From Aurantibrevibacter litoralis (GTDB taxonomy: Bacteria; Bacteroidota; Bacteroidia; Flavobacteriales; Flavobacteriaceae): 64,000 bases of DNA. The stretch is taken from positions 434,001 through 498,000 of the forward strand of contig NZ_JAYEEQ010000001.1 in NCBI RefSeq assembly GCF_034651555.1. The letters are read 5' to 3'. Under the pieces are notes generated by a model. The model was not told where the DNA came from. It made no database searches and worked only from the letters and a program-made list of their open reading frames with translations. Made by a program: the position numbers and the translations under genes. Positions 19,130 through 28,663 of this stretch are shown piece by piece; the stretch's first letter is position 1; every line of letters starts with the position of its first letter.

Positions 19130-22100
19130 TTAAAACTTAACATTTACATTTAATCCAAAATTCCGAGTCGCAGGTACTCCAAAATATTCTAATCCTTGAG
19201 AATTTCCGACGTTGATCGCGCTTTCCGGAGTAATGTTATCGATACTCCTGCTGATGTAGAATAAATTAGAAGCTATTAAAGAAACATTTATATCGGTTAA
19301 AAATGTGTTTTCTAGCAATTTTGATGGAAAAGAATACCCCAAACTCATTTGTCGTAGTTTTACGAAGTCTGCATCTTCCACAAATTCTTCTGCAATTCTA
19401 CTAATTCTGCCATAATAGGTTTGTAAGTTTTCTGGAGCTACAGTGGTTGTAAAGGCTTGTCCGGTAGCTGCATCTATTCCAGATACGGATAAACCATTTT
19501 CCCTACCGGCAAGAGTCTTTTTATTAAGTCCGTTGGCTGTGGTAACCGTGTTGGTTCCTGAAAATATTTGACCACCAAACTTACCATCGATTAACACATT
19601 TAAATTAAAGTTTTTGTAGGTAAAGGAATTGGTCCAACCTAAAGTCCAGGGAGGTACTCCTTCACCTAATATTTTGCGCTCTCCTTCTACTGCTAAAGGA
19701 ACACCTTCGCTATCAATTTGGTAACGAATGGTGCCATTTTCGTCTCGGTCATAGGACACACCAAAGATAGTTCCAAAAGCCTGACCTACAATTTGGGTAA
19801 TCCTCACATTTTGAGATCTGGGTTCTTCTAGATTTATGTTAGAATTTGTATCATTGGTAGCTAAAACCCTTCCCTCGTTAAAGGCACCGTTAAAAGTGGT
19901 TGTCCAACTAAAATTTTTCGTTCTTATTGGTGTACCACTTACTAGGAATTCGAAACCTTGGTTTTGAACTTCTCCAATGTTTGCGCTTGCTCCTGTGAAG
20001 CCTGAGGTTTGAGAGGTTGAAACATTTACAATATCATTAGTGGTATTGTTTTTATAGTACGCCAAATCAAAGCTTAACCTATTATTAAATAAACGTGCAT
20101 CTAACCCAATTTCAGTTTCACTTTTGCTAAAAGGTACTAAATTGGCATTTGGTACATTACTTCCAGAAACTCTTCCTAAGGGTTGACCTAAGTGACCTTG
20201 ATCGAAAATTTCAAAATTTAGCGATAATGCAAAGGCATCTTGTGCACCACCGGCCACTTCTGAGTAACCTCCTCTTAATTTAAGAAAGGAAACAAAATCA
20301 GGTAAATCTAACGCATCCGACAAAATTAAACTTCCATTAACCGAATAATAAAAATCATCGTTGGGGCTTGTTTTTCCAGGAAAGGATAAAGTCGAAAACC
20401 AGTCGTTTCTTCCTGTAAATGTGACATATGCGAATCTATCGTATGAAAATTCTACAGAGCCATAAACCGAACCAATTTTTCTTTCGCTGAAATTTCTACT
20501 TCGTGATTGCTGCTCTACGTTGCCTAAATCTTCAAGACCCGGTACAATAAATCGTGAACCTCCTAAATTAAGAGATTCTTGTTTAATGTGGTTGCTATTT
20601 GCACCTACAAAAGCTACAGTAGAAAATTTGTCCGTAATGTCTTTTTCCACACCCAGTATTAAATCGGCATCTACTTGGTTAAATCTAATTTCGTTTTCGT
20701 TAATACTTCCTAGCGGGATGAAAGCCGTTCCAAAGGGTTCTACGGCCACTCTTTTAATGGTAGAGTGGTCAACGCCCACACGTCCTGATAGATAAAGCCA
20801 ATCTAAAATATCATATCGGAGCGTAGTAGAGGCTATAATTCTCGTTTTAACATCTTCATTTCTAAAGTTAAAGGCTGCAAAATATGGATTCTGCGTAAAC
20901 GTATTGTTAGAGAAGGTACGCTCAGTTAGGTCCTCATTGGCTCCGGGGTTCATTAGCCGGACATCTACGTTAGCCGGTAAGTTAGCTACCGTAAAGTTAG
21001 CGTTCCCTGGGGCATCCGAAAGTCTCGGTCTGTTATTAGCTTTTTCTACAATATACCTGGCGGTTACAGAACTTGTTAATTTATCTGCCAGCACCGAACT
21101 AGTATTTAAAGAAAAGGTTTTTCTATTTAAACTAGCATTTGGCATGATGTCTTCATTTGTTAAATCTGATGCAGACAACCTGTAGTTGGTTTTTTCGGAG
21201 GCATTGGTTAATGCCACGGTGTTAATAAACGTGGTACCTGTTCGGTAAAAATGACTTAAATTGTTTCCTACAGATGAATAGGGTCTTTCCACACCATCCC
21301 ATTGTATTACATTGCTGCCATCTAATTTTGCACCCCAAGAGGAAAGACCATTATCCCTTACTTCTTGAAGGTTAACAGGTTTTCTTGCACGGGTACCTTG
21401 GCCATATTCTCTTTGAAAGTCCTGTATAGAAGTATCTATAACATCGAAGGTTGCGGAACTACTGTATTCCACACCTAGACCTTCTCTTCCTTTTCCAGAC
21501 TTGGTAGTAATTAGAATTACACCTCCGGAAGCTCTAGAGCCATATAAAGCAGAGGCTGCTCCACCTTTTAAAACAGTAAGTGTTTCAATATCATCTGGGT
21601 TTATACTGGAAATACCGTCGCCACCGTCTGATCCGCCCCAAAGGCTCGCAGATCCGTTGTTGTCATTTCCAATTGGGATACCATCAATAACATATAAGGG
21701 TTGGTTATCTCCTGAAAGCGAACTTGCCCCTCGTATAACAACCCTACTGGAACCAGCAGCACCCGTGGCATTTTGAGTGATGTTAACACCGGCGATTTTT
21801 CCTTGAAGGGAATTAATTGCATTGGGAGTTTTGATAGTGGAAAGTTCTTCGCCACCAACTTCGGTTAAGGCATACCCCAAGGCTTTGGTTTCTTTTCTGA
21901 TTCCCAAAGCTGTAACTACAACCTCGCCGAGTTGTTCTGCATCTTCAGACAACGAAACATTGATAGAAGATTGCCCATTAACTGCAATCTCTTTGGTTGT
22001 AAATCCAAGTGAAGAGAACACAAGAATACCTGTACTAGATGCATTGATGGTGTAATTGCCATCAAAATCGGTAGAAGTCCCGTTAGCGGTACCTTTTTCG

Positions 22101-22237
22101 ACAACGTTTACGCCCGGTAAAGGAAGTCCTCCATCATCTGTGGCTGTACCCCTAATCGTGATACTTTGCTGCGCTGTAATGCTATTTAGGAATAGCAGCG
22201 CAATAACCGTAAAAAAACAGTTTAACTTTTTTTTCAT
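19130..22237 (-). CDS. SusC/RagA-family TonB-linked outer-membrane transporter 2
   Basis: 1035 residues: signal peptide, carboxypeptidase-D-like domain (ITIRGTATDDGGLPLPGVNV), linker EVVVTALGIRKETKALGYA, plug (PLYVIDGIPIGN, ASALYGSRASGG) and barrel ending NVNVKF. The ALGI linker and the GYA motif also occur in SusC1, so the two are paralogues. The ATG at 22237 is preceded, after a 6-nt spacer, by AACTAAAATCAA, nearly identical to the element before susC1. Confidence 0.97.
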   Translation of the reverse strand: MKKKLNCFFTVIALLFLNSITAQQSITIRGTATDDGGLPLPGVNVVEKGTANGTSTDFDGNYTINASSTGILVFSSLGFTTKEIAVNGQSSINVSLSEDAEQLGEVVVTALGIRKETKALGYALTEVGGEELSTIKTPNAINSLQGKIAGVNITQNATGAAGSSRVVIRGASSLSGDNQPLYVIDGIPIGNDNNGSASLWGGSDGGDGISSINPDDIETLTVLKGGAASALYGSRASGGVILITTKSGKGREGLGVEYSSSATFDVIDTSIQDFQREYGQGTRARKPVNLQEVRDNGLSSWGAKLDGSNVIQWDGVERPYSSVGNNLSHFYRTGTTFINTVALTNASEKTNYRLSASDLTNEDIMPNASLNRKTFSLNTSSVLADKLTSSVTARYIVEKANNRPRLSDAPGNANFTVANLPANVDVRLMNPGANEDLTERTFSNNTFTQNPYFAAFNFRNEDVKTRIIASTTLRYDILDWLYLSGRVGVDHSTIKRVAVEPFGTAFIPLGSINENEIRFNQVDADLILGVEKDITDKFSTVAFVGANSNHIKQESLNLGGSRFIVPGLEDLGNVEQQSRSRNFSERKIGSVYGSVEFSYDRFAYVTFTGRNDWFSTLSFPGKTSPNDDFYYSVNGSLILSDALDLPDFVSFLKLRGGYSEVAGGAQDAFALSLNFEIFDQGHLGQPLGRVSGSNVPNANLVPFSKSETEIGLDARLFNNRLSFDLAYYKNNTTNDIVNVSTSQTSGFTGASANIGEVQNQGFEFLVSGTPIRTKNFSWTTTFNGAFNEGRVLATNDTNSNINLEEPRSQNVRITQIVGQAFGTIFGVSYDRDENGTIRYQIDSEGVPLAVEGERKILGEGVPPWTLGWTNSFTYKNFNLNVLIDGKFGGQIFSGTNTVTTANGLNKKTLAGRENGLSVSGIDAATGQAFTTTVAPENLQTYYGRISRIAEEFVEDADFVKLRQMSLGYSFPSKLLENTFLTDINVSLIASNLFYISRSIDNITPESAINVGNSQGLEYFGVPATRNFGLNVNVKF

Positions 22238-22243
22238 GCTGAG

Positions 22244-22255
22244 TTGATTTTAGTT
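22244..22255 (-). promoter_or_regulatory. Start-proximal 12-mer before susC2
   Basis: Transcribed as AACTAAAATCAA, ending 6 nt before the ATG. The susC1 leader has AACTAAACTCAA at the identical spacing (12292-12303). The surrounding leader sequence is not conserved, so this may be a translation-enhancing or regulator-binding element. Bacteroidota starts normally lack Shine-Dalgarno pairing. Confidence 0.5.
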
Positions 22256-22409
22256 AGAGTGTTAAAGTAAACTTAAATTAACGCAATTTTAATAAATCCT
22301 TAATAGGATGTTATAATTTTTAGACCGACAACAATTCTCAAGAGACAAACAACGTATAATAGAATCTTATAAGATGACAAATAATAGTGTTTGAAAGGTA
22401 AAAAAGCAG

Positions 22410-23540
22410 TTACTTTTTAGGAAGTTTCTTAAATGATTTAATAATGGAAATTTGTTCCGAGGTAAACGCCGGGCCATCAAAAAAAGAAATACCGGCGGCT
22501 CCGTTTTGCATCGCTAGATGTATGGCTTCCTCTAGGTCTGTGGCGGACATAGAGGGTAAATAAATACCGGCGAAAAGTTTCGTCTTTTTTGGATGTAGGT
22601 CCGTTATGCCTTGTTTTGTGGCGTAGCCAATCCAATCAATTTCCTCATCATAAAATTGATTGTATATCATTGGAAATACGGCATCCACATCCCATTTATC
22701 CCATCTTTGGCGCACCATATGATCTGCCATTTCGGGATAGGGAAATACGGCGGCCGTCAACTTTTTGTCATACTTGTGTGCAATTACGTAGGCGTCGTCT
22801 ACAATAGATTTAACTTTATTTAGCCTAAAATTTTTCCATTCCATATCTATGCCTGGATGGGTAAAGTCTACAGGGTTTTTGTGGTGTAGTTTTTCAAATT
22901 CTGACGTGCACACGTCACAATAACAAAAATCATACCTTGCAAGTTCCTCATTTTGAACTAAATTGTATTTGGGCAACAGGCTAATTGGTAAAAATATATC
23001 GGAGTAGCGTATGTAGTCTAAATGCACACTAGTAATGCCCTCTACCTTAGCTAAACCTTCTACTAAAGAGAGAATATGAGCTTTAGCACCTTCTCTACTA
23101 GGACATAGCCATTTGTAGTAATCTACATAAGGCGGTTCATCAAAACACGATTTTCCGTCCCGGCTTACGGCATACCATTCTGGATGTTGTTCTGCAATAG
23201 CGTCGCCGGGACGATTTATAGTAAACATCCATGCATGTACCTCTAAGTTGGCTTTTTTTGCAATGGGTACTAGGCGGGCTAATACATTGGGATCTGCATA
23301 CGTGTTAATTAGAATGGCGTCAATGCCATTTTCGTTATAAGATCGGAATTCTTTAGCAAAGGAATCATCAGATCTGGTTTTATCAGCGGTAACCCAAGCT
23401 AAAAAAGTTGGGCTACTTTCTTCACTCAGTGCTACCTCCGTAGACTCCATTTTATTGCGAGAATGCGAGCTGTCACAAGCAACTATAGCAGTTATGGACC
23501 ATAAAATGAAAATGAATTTTGCGGTGTATTTAGGTTTCAT
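22410..23540 (-). CDS. GHL10-type glycoside hydrolase-like lipoprotein
   Basis: 376 residues with a lipoprotein signal ending ITAIVAC. The body looks like a TIM-barrel of the glycoside-hydrolase-like families (GHL10/DUF4015 type): EVHAWMFTINRPGD, the SVHLDYIRYSD strand with an Asp where the barrel's acidic residue is expected, and AVFPYPEMADHM. A CYCDVC segment (residues about 205-210) could bind metal or form a disulfide. Its activity is unproven; by analogy it may act on a glycan or only bind one. It follows the CBM9-like gene by 42 bp and ends 172 bp before susC2. Confidence 0.75.
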   Translation of the reverse strand: MKPKYTAKFIFILWSITAIVACDSSHSRNKMESTEVALSEESSPTFLAWVTADKTRSDDSFAKEFRSYNENGIDAILINTYADPNVLARLVPIAKKANLEVHAWMFTINRPGDAIAEQHPEWYAVSRDGKSCFDEPPYVDYYKWLCPSREGAKAHILSLVEGLAKVEGITSVHLDYIRYSDIFLPISLLPKYNLVQNEELARYDFCYCDVCTSEFEKLHHKNPVDFTHPGIDMEWKNFRLNKVKSIVDDAYVIAHKYDKKLTAAVFPYPEMADHMVRQRWDKWDVDAVFPMIYNQFYDEEIDWIGYATKQGITDLHPKKTKLFAGIYLPSMSATDLEEAIHLAMQNGAAGISFFDGPAFTSEQISIIKSFKKLPKK

Positions 23541-23582
23541 TAATTTACTTATTTTATGAATTATTGGTTCTTTTGTTAAGGT

Positions 23583-24665
23583 TTACTTGGGGCTTTTGTG
23601 GGTTTCGAACTTACCATCTTCTTTTATTGTTAAAATCGTATTCGTAAAAGGACTTTTAACAGAAAGAACCCAACCAAATTTTGAGACTTCTAACTTTGGG
23701 ATAATTAGAGCCCCCATAATTTCTGTTTTTTTAATTTTTAAATTGGGTTTTGGAATTCCACTTTTCAAATAACTTCTATAGATTTCATACAAATACCATT
23801 TAATATGTTCGTCTTTGGGAATTTCAAACATGACGGGATTACCCACTGTATGGTTAGAAAAATAAACATAGCCCCAATGTTCAGGTTCGTGCATATTAAT
23901 AACACCTTGAGGCGACCAAACCCAGTTGTATTCTGGCAAATAAGTATTAGATTGCAATTCTTTTTTTCTTTCATAAGTGCCATTTTTTAAATCGAATTGC
24001 CAATTGACTCGCGAAAAATTGATTCTCCAAAAATCATTTTCAGATATATCATGGTTGTGTGCAGCCTCGGTGATGGCATTCCACGGAATGGCCACTTCTA
24101 AAGTCCAACCCGTATCTTTGTCCGTAGCATTGTTTAGGGTGCCATCTACATAAATTGCTGATTTTAATCCGTTTGCATTCCAGTGGTTAAGTACTTTACC
24201 ATTATTTCTGTAGGGTTTGGTTAAAAAAAGATCCCAAATAGTATTTAAACTATTGATCTCAATTTCATAATAATTATGTGTATCCCCATCCGGATCAATA
24301 AAAATTTCAAAATCATTATTATAAAAAATGACAGTATCCCGTTGTTTTAATGTGCCCCAGACATCGGACTCTTTTAAGTCCGCCAAAAAATAGAGATTTT
24401 GAGTGTCCCATACCATTTTAATTCGGGTGTCAAATACTGGTTTTTTGACCCCTTCAATATCAATGAATAGATCGGTATACGCTGCTTTTTGCCAAGATAA
24501 CTCGGAGGCTTTTCCATCTATTTTTATAGAATCTAGGGTTTTGTATGCAATGTATTTTTTAGGGGCCTTTTGAGATGTCGTTTTTTGAAAAGACAGCACA
24601 CAGAAAAGCGTTACACTAAAGAGGCAAAGTTGATTTAAGCAAAACATGACCGCTGTATTTGTCAT
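23583..24665 (-). CDS. Carbohydrate-binding family 9-like secreted protein
   Basis: About 360 residues; the first ATG is at 24665, with an alternative at 24647 giving MFCLNQLCLFSVTLFCVLSFQ as signal sequence. After the signal comes IDGKASELSWQKA and then KMVWDTQNLYFLADLKESDVW, the hallmark of CBM9-like domains, followed by NNDFEIFIDPDGDTHNYYE and the NFSRVNWQ motif. Such proteins bind glycans or heme-like groups, and enzyme activity is not expected. It is the first gene of the minus-strand locus, divergent from the LytS/LytTR pair with 182 bp between them. Confidence 0.82.
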   Translation of the reverse strand: MTNTAVMFCLNQLCLFSVTLFCVLSFQKTTSQKAPKKYIAYKTLDSIKIDGKASELSWQKAAYTDLFIDIEGVKKPVFDTRIKMVWDTQNLYFLADLKESDVWGTLKQRDTVIFYNNDFEIFIDPDGDTHNYYEIEINSLNTIWDLFLTKPYRNNGKVLNHWNANGLKSAIYVDGTLNNATDKDTGWTLEVAIPWNAITEAAHNHDISENDFWRINFSRVNWQFDLKNGTYERKKELQSNTYLPEYNWVWSPQGVINMHEPEHWGYVYFSNHTVGNPVMFEIPKDEHIKWYLYEIYRSYLKSGIPKPNLKIKKTEIMGALIIPKLEVSKFGWVLSVKSPFTNTILTIKEDGKFETHKSPK

Positions 24666-24847
24666 TTGAAGCAATTTTTTTAAAATCTTACCAATTCGTT
24701 AGTTGCCAAATTAGTTGCATAGATCATCGAGATTTGACAAATTAAAGTATATTTAACCTAAACAAAATAAGGAATTAAAGTATCTCATCATTTAATTTTA
24801 GACGAACAACTTTTTTTAACAGTCAGACGCCAAGAAGCGCAGGATTT
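24666..24847. promoter_or_regulatory. Divergent promoter region
   Basis: AT-rich region between the CBM9-like gene (minus) and the sensor kinase gene (plus). It must hold both promoters and is a likely target of the LytTR regulator. I could not find an exact TAnnTTTG box or a clear pair of LytTR direct repeats. Confidence 0.4.
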
Positions 24848-25948
24848 ATGGAAACCGGAAATGCAGCAACAATTAATAAGAATCCATTTTTAAAGGAAGA
24901 TAATCTACCCAAATATGGCATTACCTACAAGCACCATATTTTGTTTTGGGCAGTATACTTTCTTTTTAATACGCTCCGATGGGGCAGCTACTTTGATGAT
25001 TACAGCTATTCTTTCAAAACCAATATCTTAAGTTTTTCCATCCATATAGCGCTGGCCTACCTTAATATTTATTATTTAATGCCCAAATGGGTGTATGCCA
25101 AACGGTACTTGCACTACGCAGTGGCTGTATTTTTATGTCTTGTTGTGGCGCTGTTGTTGCGATTCAATTTAACGTATTATTTGATTAGTCCGGATATTTG
25201 GCCGGAGGGCCCCGAAATTATAGATCACATTACCCTTAATTATGCGGTTCAAATGATGTTGGGAGAGCTGTATGTAATGTCTTTTGTTACGGCCATAAAA
25301 ATAACGATAGATCGGTTGCAGGAGAATAAAAGGCTTTACGATTTGGAAAAAAGACAGCTACAAAGTGAGTTAAAATTTCTGAGATCGCAAGTGTCGCCAC
25401 ATTTCTTCTTTAATACGTTAAATAATATCTATTCGCTAACCTTGGAAAAATCGAATAAAGCACCGGAAGTTATTTTAAAGCTTTCCGAATTGATGCGTTA
25501 TTTGCTGTACACGACCAGCAAACCAAAACAGGATTTGGGAAGTGAAATACATTGTATTCAGAATTATATCGAATTAGAAAAAATACGATTTGATGATCGA
25601 TTAGATATTAGCATGGAGATTACGGGCGATATTTCGGACAGTGAAATAGCACCAATGTTGCTCATCCCATTAGTTGAAAATGCCTTTAAACACGGTGCCA
25701 ACAAAAATTTGGGGAACAAAATAATCAGGATAAATATTGCTATAGCTGATGGTTTTTTGTACTTTAAGATTTCAAATACCTTACCTAGCGATTATCCGAA
25801 AACCGAACAAGAAGCTACAGTCGGGGGTATTGGGTTGTATAATGTTAAAAAGCGTTTGCAGTTGGGCTATGCTCCCAATGACTATAAGCTTTCTATTTTT
25901 GAAGAGCATGGAATGTTCCACGTAATATTAAAATTAAAGGTGCAATGA
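24848..25948 (+). CDS. LytS-type sensor histidine kinase
   Basis: 366 residues. About four membrane segments lie in residues 28-150 (HHILFWAVYFLF, ILSFSIHIALAYL, YAVAVFLCLVVALLLRF, MLGELYVMSFVTAI), followed by a short coiled linker and a His_kinase domain with QVSPHFFFNTLNN, phospho-acceptor His185. The C-terminal ATPase part has LIPLVENAFKHG and GIGLYNVKKRL. It phosphorylates the response regulator whose gene overlaps its end. LytS/LytTR pairs are an alternative to the hybrid systems that usually control SusCD loci. The sensed signal is unknown because there is no large extracytoplasmic domain. Confidence 0.93.
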   Translation: METGNAATINKNPFLKEDNLPKYGITYKHHILFWAVYFLFNTLRWGSYFDDYSYSFKTNILSFSIHIALAYLNIYYLMPKWVYAKRYLHYAVAVFLCLVVALLLRFNLTYYLISPDIWPEGPEIIDHITLNYAVQMMLGELYVMSFVTAIKITIDRLQENKRLYDLEKRQLQSELKFLRSQVSPHFFFNTLNNIYSLTLEKSNKAPEVILKLSELMRYLLYTTSKPKQDLGSEIHCIQNYIELEKIRFDDRLDISMEITGDISDSEIAPMLLIPLVENAFKHGANKNLGNKIIRINIAIADGFLYFKISNTLPSDYPKTEQEATVGGIGLYNVKKRLQLGYAPNDYKLSIFEEHGMFHVILKLKVQ

Positions 25949-26661
25949 CGATCCGCGTAATTATTGTTGATGACGAACCACTTGCGATAAAAGTCATACA
26001 AAACTATGTAGATCAAGTACATGAACTACAGTTGGTGCGTACTTTTCCCAATGCGGTAGAGGCAGCCTCTTTTTTAAGGCAAAATGAAATAGATCTTATT
26101 TTTTTAGACATCAATTTGCCTATTTTAGGCGGCTTCGAATTTATGGAAAGCCTTACTGTGAAGCCCATGGTTGTCATTACTACGGCTCATGAAGAGTACG
26201 CCGTAAAAGGGTTTGAACTAGAAGCGATAGACTATTTGGTGAAACCCATTCCTTTTCCACGATTTTTAAAGGCAATCAATAGAATTATACAATTAAAGAA
26301 GCTGGGGATACATGAAGAAAATCATGTAATAGAGGACAAACCCAGTATTTTTGTAAAAGTTGATAAAAAGAAGTTGCAAAAAATATATCTGCACGAAATT
26401 CTGGTGCTCGAAAGTTTAAAGGATTATGTGCGTATAAAGACCGTATCTGCCAAATATATTGTACACAAAACCTTGAGTAGTTTTACCGAAGAATTGCCCG
26501 AAGAACAATTCGTTAGAATTCATCGATCCTATACCATTGCCATAGATAAGGTACAGGTAGTGCAGGGCAACTGTATTGAAATAGATGGCGTTCAGTATAC
26601 CATAGGAAGAAATTACCTTAATGACGCTAAGCAGCGAATTTTAAAGAATAGTGCCACCTAA
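25945..26661 (+). CDS. LytTR-type response regulator
   Basis: 238 residues. The receiver domain has VDDEP (Asp9, Asp10), LIFLDINLP with phospho-acceptor Asp55, and DYLVKP with Lys100. The C-terminal LytTR DNA-binding domain (residues about 135-235) has VLESLKDYVRI, FVRIHRSY and IGRNYL. The ATG overlaps the kinase stop codon (ATGA), which indicates translational coupling. It probably controls the divergent minus-strand locus and perhaps the sulfatase gene 115 bp downstream. Confidence 0.95.
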   Translation: MTIRVIIVDDEPLAIKVIQNYVDQVHELQLVRTFPNAVEAASFLRQNEIDLIFLDINLPILGGFEFMESLTVKPMVVITTAHEEYAVKGFELEAIDYLVKPIPFPRFLKAINRIIQLKKLGIHEENHVIEDKPSIFVKVDKKKLQKIYLHEILVLESLKDYVRIKTVSAKYIVHKTLSSFTEELPEEQFVRIHRSYTIAIDKVQVVQGNCIEIDGVQYTIGRNYLNDAKQRILKNSAT

Positions 26662-26680
26662 AGCTTCGTTTGCCCCAGAT

Positions 26681-26700
26681 AAAATCTTTGCGATTTTTTG
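26681..26700 (+). terminator. Weak terminator-like hairpin after lytTR gene
   Basis: AAAATC and GATTTT form a 6-bp stem with a 5-nt loop, followed by two further T. It is short and AT-only, so it may not stop transcription fully. Confidence 0.35.
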
Positions 26701-26776
26701 TAATTATTTGATAAATAGGGTTTTATGCTAAATAAATTAAATAATTCTAAGTAGAGTGTAAAATGGCATAAATAAT

Positions 26777-28309
26777 ATGATAAGAATTGTAATTTTATTT
26801 CTGATTTTAGGGATTGTTGGATGCCACGCACCATCGACAAAGGACACCCCTAATATCATCCTCTTTTTGGTAGATGATCTTGGCTGGCAAGATACATCTG
26901 TTCCGTTTTGGGAAGAAAAAACGTCGCAGAATCAACTGTATCATACACCCAATATGGAACGATTAGCGATGAGTGGCATGAAATTTACCCAAGCGTATGC
27001 TACCCCGGTTTGCTCACCTTCGCGAATTAGTTTAATGACGGGAATGAATGCTGCCAGGCATAAGGTTACAAATTGGACTTTGTTTAAGGATACCATGCAG
27101 CCCATGGAGGTAAACCATCCCAGTTTACAATTTCCGCTATGGAATGTAAACGGTATGAGTCCTGCAGCAACCGATTCCTTGGCGGTACACGCTACTTCTT
27201 TGGCGCAAATGCTGGCAAATGCTGGGTATTATACCATACATGTGGGTAAGGCACATTGGGGTGCCATAGGCACTTTAGGAGAAGATCCGTTACACTTGGG
27301 CTTTGATATAAATATTGCCGGACACGCGGCCGGAGCCCCGGGGAGTTATTGGGGCGAAGACAATTTTGGGGCACGACAAAACAAATTCGATGAAAATAAA
27401 GTTTGGGCCGTACCCGGGTTGGATCCTTATTTTGGTAAAAATATTAATCTAACAGAAGCCCTTACCCAAGAAGCACTTTTGGCCATGGATAAGGCTATGG
27501 AGTCGGAACAACCTTTTTTTCTTAATATGGCTCATTATACCGTGCACACACCCATTATGGCAGATGAACGTTTTTATCAAAAGTATTTGATAAAAGGGAT
27601 GGATTCTATTGAGGCCAAATACGCATCTATGATTGAAGGGATGGACAAGAGTTTGGGGGATATCTTGAATTATATAGAGACTAAGGCAATTTCAGAAAAT
27701 ACAATTGTGCTTTTTATGTCGGATAATGGAGGTCTCAGTGCTGTAGCTAGAGGTGGGCGGAAACACGAACATAACAAGCCATTAGCGAGTGGTAAAGGCG
27801 CCTTATATGAAGGAGGAATAAGAGTGCCTATGATGGTAAAATGGCCCGGAAAGGTTGAAAAGGGGGCTGTTTCGGATCATCAGGTTATTATTGAAGACTT
27901 TTTTCCAACTATCTTGCAAATGGCAGGGGTACAACGGCTAGAAGCTGTCCAAGAAATAGACGGCAAAAGTTTTGTTTCGGTCTTAAAAGGGGAACAGACG
28001 TCCGTTATGGAGCGTTCGCTCGTGTGGCATTATCCCAATGAATGGGGTCCCAAAGGGCCCGGAATTGGAGCAGGATCTGTCATTAGACGTGGCGATTGGA
28101 AATTAATTTATTTCCATGAAGAACAAGATATGGAACTCTACCATTTAAAAAATGACATCGGAGAATCTACAAATGTGATTGAAGAATATCCCGAAAAGGC
28201 AATGCAATTGGCAGAAGCGCTTACATTATATTTGAAAGAGGTTCATGCTCAAATGCCTTTTTTTAAAAATACTGGGAAACCGGTCGTTTACCCAAACGCA
28301 CTTTTTTAA
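26777..28309 (+). CDS. S1-family sulfatase, lipoprotein
   Basis: 510 residues with a lipoprotein signal (MIRIVILFLILGIVGC). Catalytic motif CSPSRISLMTG contains Cys79, the residue matured to formylglycine; Asp33 and Asp34 (LVDDLG) and SDNGG are metal ligands. HVGKAHWG matches the GKWHLG-like motif. It hydrolyses sulfate esters, probably on a carbohydrate given the neighbouring SusCD locus. A cytoplasmic or periplasmic formylglycine-generating enzyme would be needed but is not in the window. It is the only clear hydrolase of this locus. Confidence 0.95.
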   Translation: MIRIVILFLILGIVGCHAPSTKDTPNIILFLVDDLGWQDTSVPFWEEKTSQNQLYHTPNMERLAMSGMKFTQAYATPVCSPSRISLMTGMNAARHKVTNWTLFKDTMQPMEVNHPSLQFPLWNVNGMSPAATDSLAVHATSLAQMLANAGYYTIHVGKAHWGAIGTLGEDPLHLGFDINIAGHAAGAPGSYWGEDNFGARQNKFDENKVWAVPGLDPYFGKNINLTEALTQEALLAMDKAMESEQPFFLNMAHYTVHTPIMADERFYQKYLIKGMDSIEAKYASMIEGMDKSLGDILNYIETKAISENTIVLFMSDNGGLSAVARGGRKHEHNKPLASGKGALYEGGIRVPMMVKWPGKVEKGAVSDHQVIIEDFFPTILQMAGVQRLEAVQEIDGKSFVSVLKGEQTSVMERSLVWHYPNEWGPKGPGIGAGSVIRRGDWKLIYFHEEQDMELYHLKNDIGESTNVIEEYPEKAMQLAEALTLYLKEVHAQMPFFKNTGKPVVYPNALF

Positions 28310-28392
28310 GGTACAATCCCTTTTTTATCAAAAACTTTGGATAGAAAAACAGGTATTCAATCAACTACCGACTCAAATTGAAAAAGCTTTAT

Positions 28393-28509
28393 TATATTTG
28401 CAGCGTTGTGTTGTGCCCTGATTAAAAGTTAGGGCAAAAGTGTTGAAATATGGTTTTTTTACCTTGTTTTAACCAATGAAAGGCTTTCCAATTTATGGAA
28501 GGCTTTTTT
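28393..28509 (+). ncRNA. Candidate small RNA with own promoter and terminator
   Basis: TATATTTG at 28393-28400 is an exact Bacteroidota -7 box. About 7 nt later an RNA of roughly 100 nt would begin. It has a hairpin TGCCCT/AGGGCA (28414-28436) and ends in a strong terminator: GCTTTCCA/TGGAAGGC (28483-28503, one G-U pair), extended by flanking A/T pairs into a T-run. No ORF of convincing size lies inside. It might be a 6S-like RNA or another flavobacterial sRNA by size, but I cannot match it to a family. Confidence 0.45.
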
Positions 28510-28663
28510 ATTGGGCCTAAACTCTGGTTCAAGAAAATCTCCGTACCTCTTTTTCGTAGCTCTAATCACGAGAAGGAAGCATAGAACTTAACTCAAGGAG
28601 TATGCAAAAATAGTTCCTTTTTCCACCTTTGAGAGATTCAGTCTGTTTTTTGAATAAGGCGAA

